Below, in pieces: positions 8,539 through 17,590 of a stretch of DNA of 64,000 nucleotides; position 1 is the first letter of the stretch, and every line of letters starts with the position of its first letter. The stretch spans positions 5,737 through 69,736 of the forward strand of contig CACEKL010000003.1 in NCBI GenBank assembly GCA_902560025.1. Direction: 5' to 3'. This DNA comes from an uncultured Bacteroidota bacterium (lineage in GTDB: Bacteria > Bacteroidota > Bacteroidia > Flavobacteriales > Flavobacteriaceae). The notes beneath the pieces were generated by a model, which was not told the DNA's origin, searched no databases, and worked only from the letters and a program-made list of their open reading frames with translations. The position numbers and the translations under genes were made by a program.

Positions 8539-10222
8539 GATTACCATTTAATTTATTTAGTTGAAGATCTATCTCAGAATCTTCAATTTTTCTAAATAAC
8601 ATTTCTATTTTGTCAATTTTAAAGCTATAGTCAATATTTTCAGAGACATTATCTAACATATCCCAGGTAAAATTATTCAGCCCAATCATTTTCATTAATT
8701 TATATGATGTAAAAGGAATAAATGGTTCAGAAAGAACTGATAAATAAGTAATTATAATATAGGAAGTTTGAAGAATCTGTTCTACTCTTTCAGGATCCGA
8801 TTCTTTAATTTTCCATGGCTCTGTTTCTGCAAGATGTTTATTCCCAACTCTAGCTATGTTCATTAAGTTTTTGATCGCTTCTCTAAATTTAAATTCATTC
8901 AAGCTAAGTTCAATTTTGCTCTTTAAGGATTTGACTTCATTTAAAACTAATTCATCAGCATTATTTCTTGAATCTGGATTTGGTATTTTACCTTCATAAT
9001 ATTTATTTATTAATGATAGAACTCTATTAGTGAAATTTCCATAAATAGCTACTAATTCACTGTTGTTTCTAGTTTGAAAGTCTTTCCAAGTGAAATCATT
9101 ATCTTTTGTTTCAGGACATGTAGATGTTAATACATATCTTAATACATCTTGCATGTTAGGAAAATCAATTAAATATTCATGAAGCCAAACTGCCCAGTTC
9201 CTAGATGTTGAAATCTTATTACCTTCAAGGTTTAGGAATTCATTTGCTGGAACATTTTTAGGTAGAATAAAATCACCAAACATTCTTAGCATAATTGGAA
9301 AAATTATACAATGAAAAACAATATTGTCTTTACCAATAAAGTGAATAAGATTAGTTTCTGGATTTTTCCAATATTGCTCCCAATCTTTGTCATTTTCTTT
9401 AGCCCATTCAATAGTAGATGAGATATATCCAATAGGTGCCTCAAACCAAACATATAGTACCTTGCCATCTTCATCATCTATTTTAACAGGTATACCCCAA
9501 TCCAGATCTCTTGTAACCGCCCTTGGTTTTAATCCACTATCTAACCATGACTTAACCTGTCCAACAACATTTGTCTTCCATTTATTTTTATTTTCAACAG
9601 TTATCCAGTTTTTAATAAATTCCTCAAATTCATCAAGTTTGATATAATAGTGTTTAGTCTCTTTTAGAATTGGAGCTGAATTAGATATTGTTGATTTAGG
9701 ATTTTTTAGTTCCTCTGGACTAAGGGTTGATCCACACTTTTCACATTGATCTCCATATGCTTCATCATAACCACAAACAGGACATGTACCAGAGATATAT
9801 CTATCAGCTAAAAACTGATTCTCATTAACATCGAAAAACTGTTCTGATTTAATTAATGAAAAAAGATTTTTTTCTTTAAGATTTTCAAAAAAATTTATAG
9901 AAGTTTCATGATGAATCTTATTTGATGTTCTTGAATAATTATCAAATAAAATTCCAAATTCATCAAATGATTTTTTAATCATTTTATCATATTTATCAAT
10001 TAACTCCTTTGGAGAGATCGAAGCTTTTTTAGATGCCAAAGAAATTGCAACCCCGTGTTCATCACTTCCACAAATGAATGCAACATCATTATTTGTAAGT
10101 CTTTTATATCTAGCGAATATATCAGCAGGAATATAGACACCTGCTAGATGGCCAATATGTATAGGGCCATTTGCATATGGAAGTGCTGCTGTAATTGTAA
10201 AAGTTTCTTTATTTTTTGGCAT
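8528..10222 (-). CDS. metG: Methionyl-tRNA synthetase, short form without C-terminal tRNA-binding domain
   Basis: Charges tRNA-Met with methionine. 564 residues. Class I HIGH motif in ANGPIHIGHLAG near residue 20; zinc knuckle with CPVCGYDEAYGDQCEKC; KMSKS-equivalent KISTSRNWAVW, the variant usual in flavobacteria; anticodon-binding helical domain to about residue 550. Flavobacterial MetG usually continues with an EMAP/Trbp111-type OB-fold (about 690 residues total); here the chain stops after MLFRKIEDSEIDLQLNKLN, so that domain is absent. Short MetG forms are functional elsewhere. Divergent from dnaE. Confidence 0.95.
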   Translation of the reverse strand: MPKNKETFTITAALPYANGPIHIGHLAGVYIPADIFARYKRLTNNDVAFICGSDEHGVAISLASKKASISPKELIDKYDKMIKKSFDEFGILFDNYSRTSNKIHHETSINFFENLKEKNLFSLIKSEQFFDVNENQFLADRYISGTCPVCGYDEAYGDQCEKCGSTLSPEELKNPKSTISNSAPILKETKHYYIKLDEFEEFIKNWITVENKNKWKTNVVGQVKSWLDSGLKPRAVTRDLDWGIPVKIDDEDGKVLYVWFEAPIGYISSTIEWAKENDKDWEQYWKNPETNLIHFIGKDNIVFHCIIFPIMLRMFGDFILPKNVPANEFLNLEGNKISTSRNWAVWLHEYLIDFPNMQDVLRYVLTSTCPETKDNDFTWKDFQTRNNSELVAIYGNFTNRVLSLINKYYEGKIPNPDSRNNADELVLNEVKSLKSKIELSLNEFKFREAIKNLMNIARVGNKHLAETEPWKIKESDPERVEQILQTSYIIITYLSVLSEPFIPFTSYKLMKMIGLNNFTWDMLDNVSENIDYSFKIDKIEMLFRKIEDSEIDLQLNKLNGNPNL

Positions 10223-10293
10223 TGAAACTCTTGATAAATATTCAAAATCAATCCAAGATAAAATATTAAATTAGTAATTGAAACTATTCCTAA

Positions 10294-13200
10294 ATGTTTT
10301 TAATTTTTGATACTGAAACTACTGGTCTTCCAAAAAAATGGAGTGCTCCTTTGACAGATTTTGACAACTGGCCAAGAGCAATTCAGGTAGCTTGGCAGGT
10401 TCACGATGAAAAAGGAATTTGTGTTTCAAACCAGAGTTACATTATTCATCCAAAAGGATTTACAATACCTTATGATTCTGAAAAAATTCATGGTATTTCA
10501 ACTCAGCTTGCCAAAAAAATTGGAGTAGAAGTCGAATTTGTTCTTGAAAAATTTAAAGATGACCTAAGCAAGTCTAAGTTTATTTGTGGTCATAATTTAA
10601 ATTTTGATGAAAAGATTTTAGGCTCTGAATATCTTAGAATTGACGGAAAAAATCCACTTCAAGATTTTCCAAAAATTGATACCTGTACAGAGGAAACAGC
10701 TCAAATATGTATGTTAAAAGGCGGAAGAGGTAGAAGATTTAAGCTTCCAACTCTAATTGAGTTATATAGTCATCTTTTTAATCAAAAATTTGAGTCAGCA
10801 CATAATGCCTCTGCTGATGTTGAAGCTACTGCACTTTGTTTATTTAAACTTTTAAAAGATAAAAAAATTCATCCAGCATCACTTTCTGATAATGAAGATA
10901 TTTACATGAACTTATCAGATTTAGATCTTGAAAAAGTTAAAGCTCAAGGAATAGATCATCTTGATTTATTTGAAGAATCTAAGAAGTTAAAATCAGATGA
11001 ACAGTTAGATAAAACTGATTCCCCAATAACTAATGAAGAATTAAAAGAAGACTTTGAATTTGCTCATCTCCATGCATACACTCAATTTTCAATTTTACAG
11101 TCAACATCTAGGATTTCAGATTTACTAAAACAATGTATTGACTTTTCACATGATGCTATTGCAATTACTGATAAGTCGAATTTAATGGGAGCATTTCACT
11201 TTATTAAAACTCTTAAAAATTATAATGAAAACCTAAAGGAAGGTCAAAAGTATATTAAACCAATTGTTGGGTGTGAATTAAATGTATGTGAAAATCATCT
11301 AGATAAATCTAACAGAGATAATGGATACCAAATGGTTTTTTTAGCAAAAAATAAAAATGGTTTTAGAAATTTATCAAAATTAAGTTCTATAGCTAATATT
11401 GAAGGATTCTATTATGTTCCAAGAATTGACAAGGAAATCTTAAAAACTTACTCTGAAGATCTAATTGTGCTGTCAGGAGGTTTAAATGGTGAAATTTCCT
11501 CCAAAATCTTAAATCAAGGTGAAGAAAAAGCAGAAGAATCTTTAAAATGGTGGATAGATAATTTTAAAGATGACTTCTATTTGGAAATTCAAAATCACAA
11601 ACAAGAAAATGAAGACTATATAATTCCAATTCTTAAAGATTTCGGTATAAAGTATGATGTAAAACTTATTGCAACTAATAATTCTTATTATACCTCTAAG
11701 TCTGAAGCAAATGCTCATGATATTTTACTATGCGTTAGAGATGGTGAAAAACAATCAGTTCCAATAGGAAGAGGTAGAGGGTTTAGGTATGGTCTTCCAA
11801 ATGAAGAATACTATTATAAATCTAAAGATGAGATGTTAAAGATTTTTAATGGCATACCCGAGAGTATTTATAATATTTCAGAAATAATTAATAAAGTTGA
11901 CTCATTTGATCTTGCAAGAGAAGTTTTACTGCCTGATTTTAAAGTTCCTAAAAAGTTCATGCAAAAGGATGATTTTGACAATCAAAAAGGTCAAAACTCA
12001 TATCTAAGACATCTGACTAATGAAGGAATTAAAAATAAGTATGGTAAGATGTCAAAAGATCTTCAAGAACGAGTAGATTTTGAGTTAGATGTAATCGCAA
12101 AGACTGGTTACCCAGGATACTTTCTTATAGTTCAAGATTTTATAAATGCTGCTAGAGAGATGAATGTATCTGTAGGTCCTGGTAGAGGTTCAGCAGCTGG
12201 CTCTGTAGTTGCCTATGCTCTTGGCATAACTAGTATAGATCCAATAAAATATAATTTACTTTTTGAAAGATTTTTAAATCCAGACAGAGTAAGCCTACCA
12301 GATATTGATATTGATTTTGATGATGAAGGAAGAAATAAAGTTATTGAATATGTAGTAGATAAGTATGGCTCTGACCAAGTTGCACAGATAATTACTTATG
12401 GAAGAATGGCTGCTAAATCGTCAATACGAGATACAGGAAGAGTTCTAGATTTATCACTATCTGAAGTTGACAGAATTTCAAAATTAGTTCCAAATATGAA
12501 ACTAAATGATATATTTTCTATGAATGAGTCTGATTTAAAGTCAGAATTAAGAACTGATGAATTTAGCAGGGTTTCTGAACTAAAAAAATTATTTAAAGCT
12601 TCTGATTTATCTGCACAAACATTGCAACAAGCAAGTTTACTTGAAGGATCATTGAGAAATACCGGAATTCATGCATGTGGAGTTATAATTACTCCTAGCA
12701 ATATATCAGAGTTTGTCCCAATTACTAGAGCTAAAGATTCAGATTTTTATGTCACACAATTTGATAATTCAGTTGTTGAGGACGCAGGATTACTTAAAAT
12801 GGATTTTCTTGGTCTTAAGACTTTGACTATCATTAAGGATACCGTAAAGCTAATTAAGTATAAATATGATATAGATCTTGATCCAGAAAAGTTTGAACTG
12901 GATGACAAGAAAACATATGAATTGTTTCAAAGAGGTGAAACAGTTGGTATTTTTCAGTATGAATCACCAGGAATGCAAAAGTATTTGAAAGATCTTAAAC
13001 CCACAGATTTTAATGATCTAATAGCCATGAATGCTCTTTATAGGCCTGGCCCGCTTGAATATATTCCCTCATATATTTCAAGAAAAAATGGTTCTGAACC
13101 AATTACCTATGACATTCCTGAAATGGAGGAGTTTCTTCAAGAAACTTATGGTATAACAGTTTATCAAGAACAAGTAATGTCACTTTCCCAAAAAATTTCT

Positions 13201-14613
13201 GGGTTTTCAAAGGGTGAAGCAGATCTTCTTAGAAAGGCAATGGGTAAAAAAATATTTTCATTAATTGAAAAATTAAAACCTAAGTTTATGAAAGGTGGTC
13301 AAGAGAATGGATATACAATAGAAGTATTAGAAAAAGTATGGAAAGATTGGGAAGCATTTGCCTCATATGCATTTAATAAATCTCACTCCACATGCTACGC
13401 TTTAATTGGATATCAAACTGCATTTTTAAAAGCAAATTATCCATCCGAATATATGGCAGCAGTGTTATCTAATAACATGAATGATATAAAACAAGTAAGT
13501 TTTTTTATGGAAGAGTGTAAAAGAATGGGAATTACAGTGTTAGGTCCTGATATTAATGAATCATATTACAAATTTAATGTTAACGATGATAAAGCAATTA
13601 GATTTGGAATGGGTGCTGTAAAAGGTGTTGGAAAAGGTGCTGTTGAAACAATTGTAGAAAATAGAAAAGACGATAAATACGATGATATATTTGATTTTGC
13701 AAAACGAATAGATCTTAGATTAGCAAATAAAAAGACTTTTGAAAACCTTGTTTTGGCTGGGGGTCTAGATTCATTTAAACTTAATAGATCTCAATATTTT
13801 AATTTAGATAATGAAGGTTTAAGTTATATTGAAAAAGCTATAAAATTTGGATCAAAATATCAAGAGTCTATTAATTCTTCACAAATAAATCTTTTTGGAG
13901 ATGATAGCGATGACATGTCAATTAATCCTATTATACCTGAATGTGATGAATGGATAAATTTAGAGAAGTTAAAAAAAGAAAGAGAAGTTGTCGGTATATA
14001 TATTTCAGCTCATCCATTGGATGACTTCATTAGAGAACTAAATAACTTTACCTCTACAGGATTAACTACCTTAAATGATCTAAATAAACTTGTAAATAAA
14101 GATTTTTATGTGGGAGGAATAATAAACGAAGTTGAACATCTTGTGTCAAAAACAGGTAATGGATTTGCTGTTTTTTCATTTGAAGATTTTAATGATCAGT
14201 ATAAATTTAGAATATTTGGTGAAGAATATCTTAAGTATAAACATTTACTTGAAGAAAATAAAATTCTTAGATTAAGACTAACTGTTAGAGAAGGATGGGT
14301 AAATAAGGATACAGGGAGAGTTGGTGAACCAAGAATTCAATTTTTGAATGTAGAGCTAATGGATGGCATAATAGATTCTAATTCAAAAAAAATAACACTT
14401 AGAGTTGATTCAAGTGCAATAGTCAATGATGATATTAAAAAACTAAAATCTACTCTGTCTAAATTTAAAGGTTCTAGTCCAGTCTATTTTGATATACATG
14501 ATTCTAAAAATGAATTTAAATTAAATATGATATCGGAAGACACTAAGGTTAACATATCTAAAGAACTATTGATATCACTTGAACAAGACGAATTTTTATA
14601 TAAATTAAATTAA
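10294..14613 (+). CDS. dnaE: DNA polymerase III alpha subunit with N-terminal proofreading exonuclease
   Basis: Replicative polymerase. 1439 residues, matching the Bacteroidota architecture in which a DnaQ-like DEDDh exonuclease (D6/E8 in FDTETTGL, GHNLNFDEKIL, HNASADVEAT) precedes a PHP domain (FAHLHAYTQFS, near residue 256) and the C-family polymerase core. Palm aspartates are in LPDIDIDFDD (about 669-677), preceded by GPGRGSAAGS. The fingers/thumb segment ALYRPGPLEYIPSYI and the C-terminal OB-fold (VGGIINEVEHLV) are present. Editing is therefore in cis. It is followed by trxA with its own promoter. Confidence 0.96.
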   Translation: MFLIFDTETTGLPKKWSAPLTDFDNWPRAIQVAWQVHDEKGICVSNQSYIIHPKGFTIPYDSEKIHGISTQLAKKIGVEVEFVLEKFKDDLSKSKFICGHNLNFDEKILGSEYLRIDGKNPLQDFPKIDTCTEETAQICMLKGGRGRRFKLPTLIELYSHLFNQKFESAHNASADVEATALCLFKLLKDKKIHPASLSDNEDIYMNLSDLDLEKVKAQGIDHLDLFEESKKLKSDEQLDKTDSPITNEELKEDFEFAHLHAYTQFSILQSTSRISDLLKQCIDFSHDAIAITDKSNLMGAFHFIKTLKNYNENLKEGQKYIKPIVGCELNVCENHLDKSNRDNGYQMVFLAKNKNGFRNLSKLSSIANIEGFYYVPRIDKEILKTYSEDLIVLSGGLNGEISSKILNQGEEKAEESLKWWIDNFKDDFYLEIQNHKQENEDYIIPILKDFGIKYDVKLIATNNSYYTSKSEANAHDILLCVRDGEKQSVPIGRGRGFRYGLPNEEYYYKSKDEMLKIFNGIPESIYNISEIINKVDSFDLAREVLLPDFKVPKKFMQKDDFDNQKGQNSYLRHLTNEGIKNKYGKMSKDLQERVDFELDVIAKTGYPGYFLIVQDFINAAREMNVSVGPGRGSAAGSVVAYALGITSIDPIKYNLLFERFLNPDRVSLPDIDIDFDDEGRNKVIEYVVDKYGSDQVAQIITYGRMAAKSSIRDTGRVLDLSLSEVDRISKLVPNMKLNDIFSMNESDLKSELRTDEFSRVSELKKLFKASDLSAQTLQQASLLEGSLRNTGIHACGVIITPSNISEFVPITRAKDSDFYVTQFDNSVVEDAGLLKMDFLGLKTLTIIKDTVKLIKYKYDIDLDPEKFELDDKKTYELFQRGETVGIFQYESPGMQKYLKDLKPTDFNDLIAMNALYRPGPLEYIPSYISRKNGSEPITYDIPEMEEFLQETYGITVYQEQVMSLSQKISGFSKGEADLLRKAMGKKIFSLIEKLKPKFMKGGQENGYTIEVLEKVWKDWEAFASYAFNKSHSTCYALIGYQTAFLKANYPSEYMAAVLSNNMNDIKQVSFFMEECKRMGITVLGPDINESYYKFNVNDDKAIRFGMGAVKGVGKGAVETIVENRKDDKYDDIFDFAKRIDLRLANKKTFENLVLAGGLDSFKLNRSQYFNLDNEGLSYIEKAIKFGSKYQESINSSQINLFGDDSDDMSINPIIPECDEWINLEKLKKEREVVGIYISAHPLDDFIRELNNFTSTGLTTLNDLNKLVNKDFYVGGIINEVEHLVSKTGNGFAVFSFEDFNDQYKFRIFGEEYLKYKHLLEENKILRLRLTVREGWVNKDTGRVGEPRIQFLNVELMDGIIDSNSKKITLRVDSSAIVNDDIKKLKSTLSKFKGSSPVYFDIHDSKNEFKLNMISEDTKVNISKELLISLEQDEFLYKLN

Positions 14614-14619
14614 ATCAAA

Positions 14620-14652
14620 TTGTATTTCTTTGAATAATAAATATTAGATTTG
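14620..14652 (+). promoter_or_regulatory. trxA promoter
   Basis: TTG (14620-14622), a 22-base spacer, then TAGATTTG (14645-14652), a perfect TAnnTTTG -7 element, 18 bases before the trxA ATG at 14671. Confidence 0.6.
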
Positions 14653-14670
14653 CTGCTTAAAATAATTATT

Positions 14671-14988
14671 ATGGCATTAGAGTTAAATGATTCAATTTTT
14701 GAAGAAAAAGTTTTAAAATCAGACAAACCGGTACTTGTTGATTTTTGGGCAGAATGGTGTGGGCCATGTAGAATGGTTGGACCTATTATTGATGAGTTAA
14801 GTAAAGAGTTTGAAGGTAAAGCTGTTGTTGGAAAAATTGATGTTGATGCAAATCAAGAATTTGCAGCTAAGTATGGAGTAAGAAATATTCCAACTGTGTT
14901 GTTATTCAAAGATGGTGAATTAATCTCAAGACAAGTAGGAGTTGCTCCAAAAAAAACATATGAAGATGCAATAAATGCAGCTTTATAA
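14671..14988 (+). CDS. trxA: Thioredoxin
   Basis: Small cytoplasmic disulfide reductase, reduced by the TrxB encoded at 54.7-55.6 kb in this window. Start chosen at ATG 14671 (MALELND); the longer frame begins with TTG inside the promoter. 105 residues, canonical fold: active site WCGPC (C30, C33), cis-proline in NIPTV, and the FKDGEL and VGVAPK segments near the C-terminus. It is followed 29 bases later by tRNA-Asp with a separate promoter. Confidence 0.96.
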   Translation: MALELNDSIFEEKVLKSDKPVLVDFWAEWCGPCRMVGPIIDELSKEFEGKAVVGKIDVDANQEFAAKYGVRNIPTVLLFKDGELISRQVGVAPKKTYEDAINAAL

Positions 14989-14999
14989 ATCAAAATAAT

Positions 15000-15007
15000 T
15001 ATATTTG
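15000..15007 (+). promoter_or_regulatory. -7 element of tRNA-Asp
   Basis: TATATTTG, a perfect TAnnTTTG, ends 10 bases before the mature tRNA-Asp 5' end. The next bases (CA) match those after the -7 element of the small-RNA candidate at 16.38 kb. No clear TTG is seen at -33. Confidence 0.6.
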
Positions 15008-15017
15008 CATCCCTTTT

Positions 15018-15091
15018 GGTCTGGTAGTTCAGTTGGTTAGAATATCTGCCTGTCACGCAGGGGGTCGCGGGTTCGAGTCCCGTCCAGACCG
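15018..15091 (+). tRNA. tRNA-Asp (GTC)
   Basis: Full cloverleaf: acceptor GGTCTGG pairs with CCAGACC, D arm with AGTTGGTTAGA, anticodon stem-loop CTGCC TGTCACG with anticodon GTC, T arm GCGGGTTCGAGTCCCGT, discriminator G as expected for Asp. CCA is not encoded. Confidence 0.97.
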
Positions 15092-15096
15092 CTTTT

Positions 15097-15126
15097 AAAA
15101 GCTCTTTTTAAAAGAGCTTTTTTTTT
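15097..15126 (+). terminator. Terminator after tRNA-Asp
   Basis: AAAAGCTCTTTT pairs with AAAAGAGCTTTT around a short loop, followed by a long T run; it lies directly 3' of tRNA-Asp and just before dacB. Confidence 0.8.
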
Positions 15127-15137
15127 AACTTGATATA

Positions 15138-16367
15138 ATGAAAAAGATAATTCTTTTAGTATTCTTCTCCTCAAGTTTATTCTCCCAGATATCTAGTAAA
15201 AAAATTGAAAATTGGATTTCAAAAAATAATGAATTAGACGGAAGTATTGTATCTATAGCAGTTAAGCGAATAGATAAAGACAAAAAGATTGTTGGATCAG
15301 GAATTGATATCAACATGACTCCAGCTTCAAATGTTAAAATTTTGACTGTGTTAGGTTCAATATATTATGGAGACTCTATCCCAATCATAAATTATAAAGC
15401 ATATGGCGATACTTTGAAAATTTCATCTACAGGTTATCCATTACTTTCACACCCAAAATATAGAGATAAAGATTTAGAAAAATTTTTAAAGAAATTTAAA
15501 TACATAGAATATCATATCCCAAAAATTGATTTTGATAAATATGGGCCAGGGTGGGCCTGGGATGATTATAATAATTACTACCAAGCCGAAAGATCTGAGA
15601 TGCCGATTTATGGAAATGTAATTCAAGCTGTAAAAAAATCCAATGGAGATATAGAAATTACTCCAGATACATATAAAATTGTCTTTGATTTTGAACAAAA
15701 AAAACAAATATATAGATCAGAAACAGAGAATATTTTTTCTATAAATCCCTCTTTATTCAAATCTGGAGACACAATATATTCTCCATTTAAAACATCAAGA
15801 AAAAATACTATTAGCTTGCTTGAAAATGCCTTAGGAAAAAAAGTAGAATTTAAAAAAGAAGAATTAAAAGATTACAATGTGCTAAATAGTGACCAGGTTG
15901 ATTATATATACGCTGCTATCCTCAAGGATTCTGACAATTTGATTTCAGAAAGTATAGCCGCAAATATTTCTTTTCGATTAAATGACACCATTTCAGTAGA
16001 TAAAGGGGTGGAATTAATTAAAAGTTTGTCAAAACAAATTGAATTATTTGATGGATCTGGGTTGTCAAGATATAATTTGGTAACTCCTAAATCAATAATT
16101 TCTTCGTTACATGATATATATAACTTAGTAGGATTTGATAGAATAAAAAAGATTTTTCCCAAAAACTATATAATTCAGGATAAAGAAGATTTTGTGTGGG
16201 GTAAAACAGGTACTCTTAAAAATAATCACAACTATTCTGGGTATCTAATTACTGATAAAAACAGAATATATATTTTCAGTATAATGATTAATCATTTTAC
16301 CAATGACTTGAGTAAAATAAAAGGAGCAATAGTTGACTTTTTAATTTATTTAAAGTCAAATTCATAA
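15138..16367 (+). CDS. dacB: D-alanyl-D-alanine carboxypeptidase/endopeptidase, PBP4 type
   Basis: Periplasmic low-molecular-mass penicillin-binding protein trimming peptidoglycan peptides (family S13). 409 residues with an N-terminal signal peptide (MKKIILLVFFSSSLFSQ). The three active-site motifs are visible: SxxK as S64-N-V-K67, SxN as SDN in LKDSDNLISES, and KTG in WGKTGTL. The insertion typical of PBP4 between the first two motifs is present. It is somewhat shorter than the usual 430-480 residues. It stands alone, downstream of the tRNA-Asp terminator. Confidence 0.88.
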   Translation: MKKIILLVFFSSSLFSQISSKKIENWISKNNELDGSIVSIAVKRIDKDKKIVGSGIDINMTPASNVKILTVLGSIYYGDSIPIINYKAYGDTLKISSTGYPLLSHPKYRDKDLEKFLKKFKYIEYHIPKIDFDKYGPGWAWDDYNNYYQAERSEMPIYGNVIQAVKKSNGDIEITPDTYKIVFDFEQKKQIYRSETENIFSINPSLFKSGDTIYSPFKTSRKNTISLLENALGKKVEFKKEELKDYNVLNSDQVDYIYAAILKDSDNLISESIAANISFRLNDTISVDKGVELIKSLSKQIELFDGSGLSRYNLVTPKSIISSLHDIYNLVGFDRIKKIFPKNYIIQDKEDFVWGKTGTLKNNHNYSGYLITDKNRIYIFSIMINHFTNDLSKIKGAIVDFLIYLKSNS

Positions 16368-16374
16368 AATTGAT

Positions 16375-16382
16375 TAAATTTG
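16375..16382 (+). promoter_or_regulatory. -7 element of candidate small RNA
   Basis: TAAATTTG, a perfect TAnnTTTG, followed by CATG, closely matching the tRNA-Asp promoter context. It is placed correctly for a transcript starting near 16389. Confidence 0.55.
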
Positions 16383-16388
16383 CATGTT

Positions 16389-16440
16389 GTGTGTTGCTAT
16401 AGGCAACTAAATAAGCTTTCCAATTGGGGGGCTTTTTTTT
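16389..16440 (+). ncRNA. Candidate small RNA with two hairpins and intrinsic terminator
   Basis: In the 71-base gap between dacB and rmuC a consensus -7 element is followed by a hairpin GTTGC-TATAG-GCAAC (16393-16407), an A-rich linker, then a terminator hairpin AAGCTTTCC-AATT-GGGGGGCTT (16413-16434, with G-U pairs possible) and T8. The gap has no protein-like frame of substance. The G-U rich terminator and near-identical promoter to the tRNA genes argue for an independent stable RNA of about 50 nt rather than a simple dacB terminator. It could belong to a known flavobacterial motif such as Flavo-1, which I cannot check. The T-run overlaps the stop codon of convergent rmuC. Confidence 0.5.
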
Positions 16441-17500
16441 ATTCTTCTACAAGTGGTTTCTCAATGTTCTCTGTTTCAATTCCAATAGATGACCTACTAG
16501 AAGTTAATTTAGTTATATCCTTATCTATTTTTTTAAACTCCTTATTTGTAACATTATATTGATTTACAACAGTGCTAATACTATTGCCGAGCTTTTCGTG
16601 ATATGTCAAGTATGCGTTTAAGTGATTGCCCAATTTTTCAATATTCATTTGAATTTCATTTATTGACTCTTCAACTTTCATATTATTCAAAGCCTTATTT
16701 GTAACCTGAAGCATCGGAAATAAACTCATTGGAGAAACAATCATCACTTTTTTTTGGTATGCATATGAAACTAGATCTCTTTGGTTAATTTTTAATGAAC
16801 CTACTTTATTATTGAGAAGATCTTGATATAAACCGTCAGCAGGAATAAACATATAAGCGTAATCAACAGTTCCTTCATTAGGTCTTATATATTTAGCCGT
16901 TTCATCAATCCTATTCTTTATATCATTTTTGAATTTTTTTTCAAGATCATTTAGTCTATCTATCTCAGTTTCATCACTCTCTATCATCTTATTATAGTTA
17001 TCAAGGGAAAATTTTGCATCTATTGGAATTATAAATTCACCAACTTTAATAACTGCATCCACTGCTTCTCCGTTATTAAAAGAATATTGCATTTGAAAGA
17101 GTTCTGGAGGAAGTACATTTGCTAATAAGTTTTCAAGTTGAATTTCTCCAAGAATCCCTCTTTGTTTTTGATTACCCAAAATTTTCTCTAGTGTTTTCAT
17201 TTGATTGGCAAAAGTTAAAACTTGTTCATTGGTTCCTTTAATCTTTTCTAGTTCCTTAGTCAACTTATTTATTGTCTCAGAGAATCTAATCTCCATATTT
17301 TTTTGATCTTGTTTAGAATCTTGAAGTTGTTTATTTAAGTTTTCAGCAGAGGTTAATTTAAATGCTTCAATAAAAGATTCAAGCTTAGATTCAATCTCTT
17401 TACTATTATCTTGAGAGTTCTTATTAATTTGTTTTTTGATCAAAAAATAAAGACCAAATAGAGAACCAACAACAACTATTACAGTAAATAAATATTCCAT
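16439..17500 (-). CDS. rmuC: RmuC family DNA recombination protein
   Basis: Member of the RmuC family, proposed to limit inversions and rearrangements through a restriction-endonuclease-like fold; the biochemical role is poorly defined. 353 residues: one N-terminal membrane segment (YLFTVIVVVGSLFGLYFLI), a coiled-coil region to about residue 110, then the conserved core with QRGILGEIQLENLL, FIIPIDAKFSLDNYN and FIPADGLYQDLL. It is shorter than many homologues (about 400-470 residues), mainly in the coil and C-terminal tail. Convergent with the small-RNA candidate. Confidence 0.88.
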   Translation of the reverse strand: MEYLFTVIVVVGSLFGLYFLIKKQINKNSQDNSKEIESKLESFIEAFKLTSAENLNKQLQDSKQDQKNMEIRFSETINKLTKELEKIKGTNEQVLTFANQMKTLEKILGNQKQRGILGEIQLENLLANVLPPELFQMQYSFNNGEAVDAVIKVGEFIIPIDAKFSLDNYNKMIESDETEIDRLNDLEKKFKNDIKNRIDETAKYIRPNEGTVDYAYMFIPADGLYQDLLNNKVGSLKINQRDLVSYAYQKKVMIVSPMSLFPMLQVTNKALNNMKVEESINEIQMNIEKLGNHLNAYLTYHEKLGNSISTVVNQYNVTNKEFKKIDKDITKLTSSRSSIGIETENIEKPLVEE

Positions 17501-17543
17501 TACCTAAATTTAATCAAAACACAATTATTTAAAGAGTATTTAA

Positions 17544-17572
17544 AAAAAAACCCTCATTTAAGAGGGTTTTTT
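17544..17572 (-). terminator. Terminator after the lysine-poor lipoprotein gene
   Basis: AAAAAACCCTC, loop ATTTAA, GAGGGTTTTTT. On the minus strand it ends in a T run and lies 19 bases past the stop of the lipoprotein gene, closing the crtA-crtD-cruF-lipoprotein run; as the symmetry is complete it could work both ways. Confidence 0.8.
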
Positions 17573-17590
17573 AAAATGTAAAATATTTTA

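Noticed and set aside
16380..16562. 60-residue open frame through the small-RNA candidate and the end of rmuC
   Set aside because: Composition is not protein-like, it is antisense to rmuC, and it spans a clear terminator hairpin.
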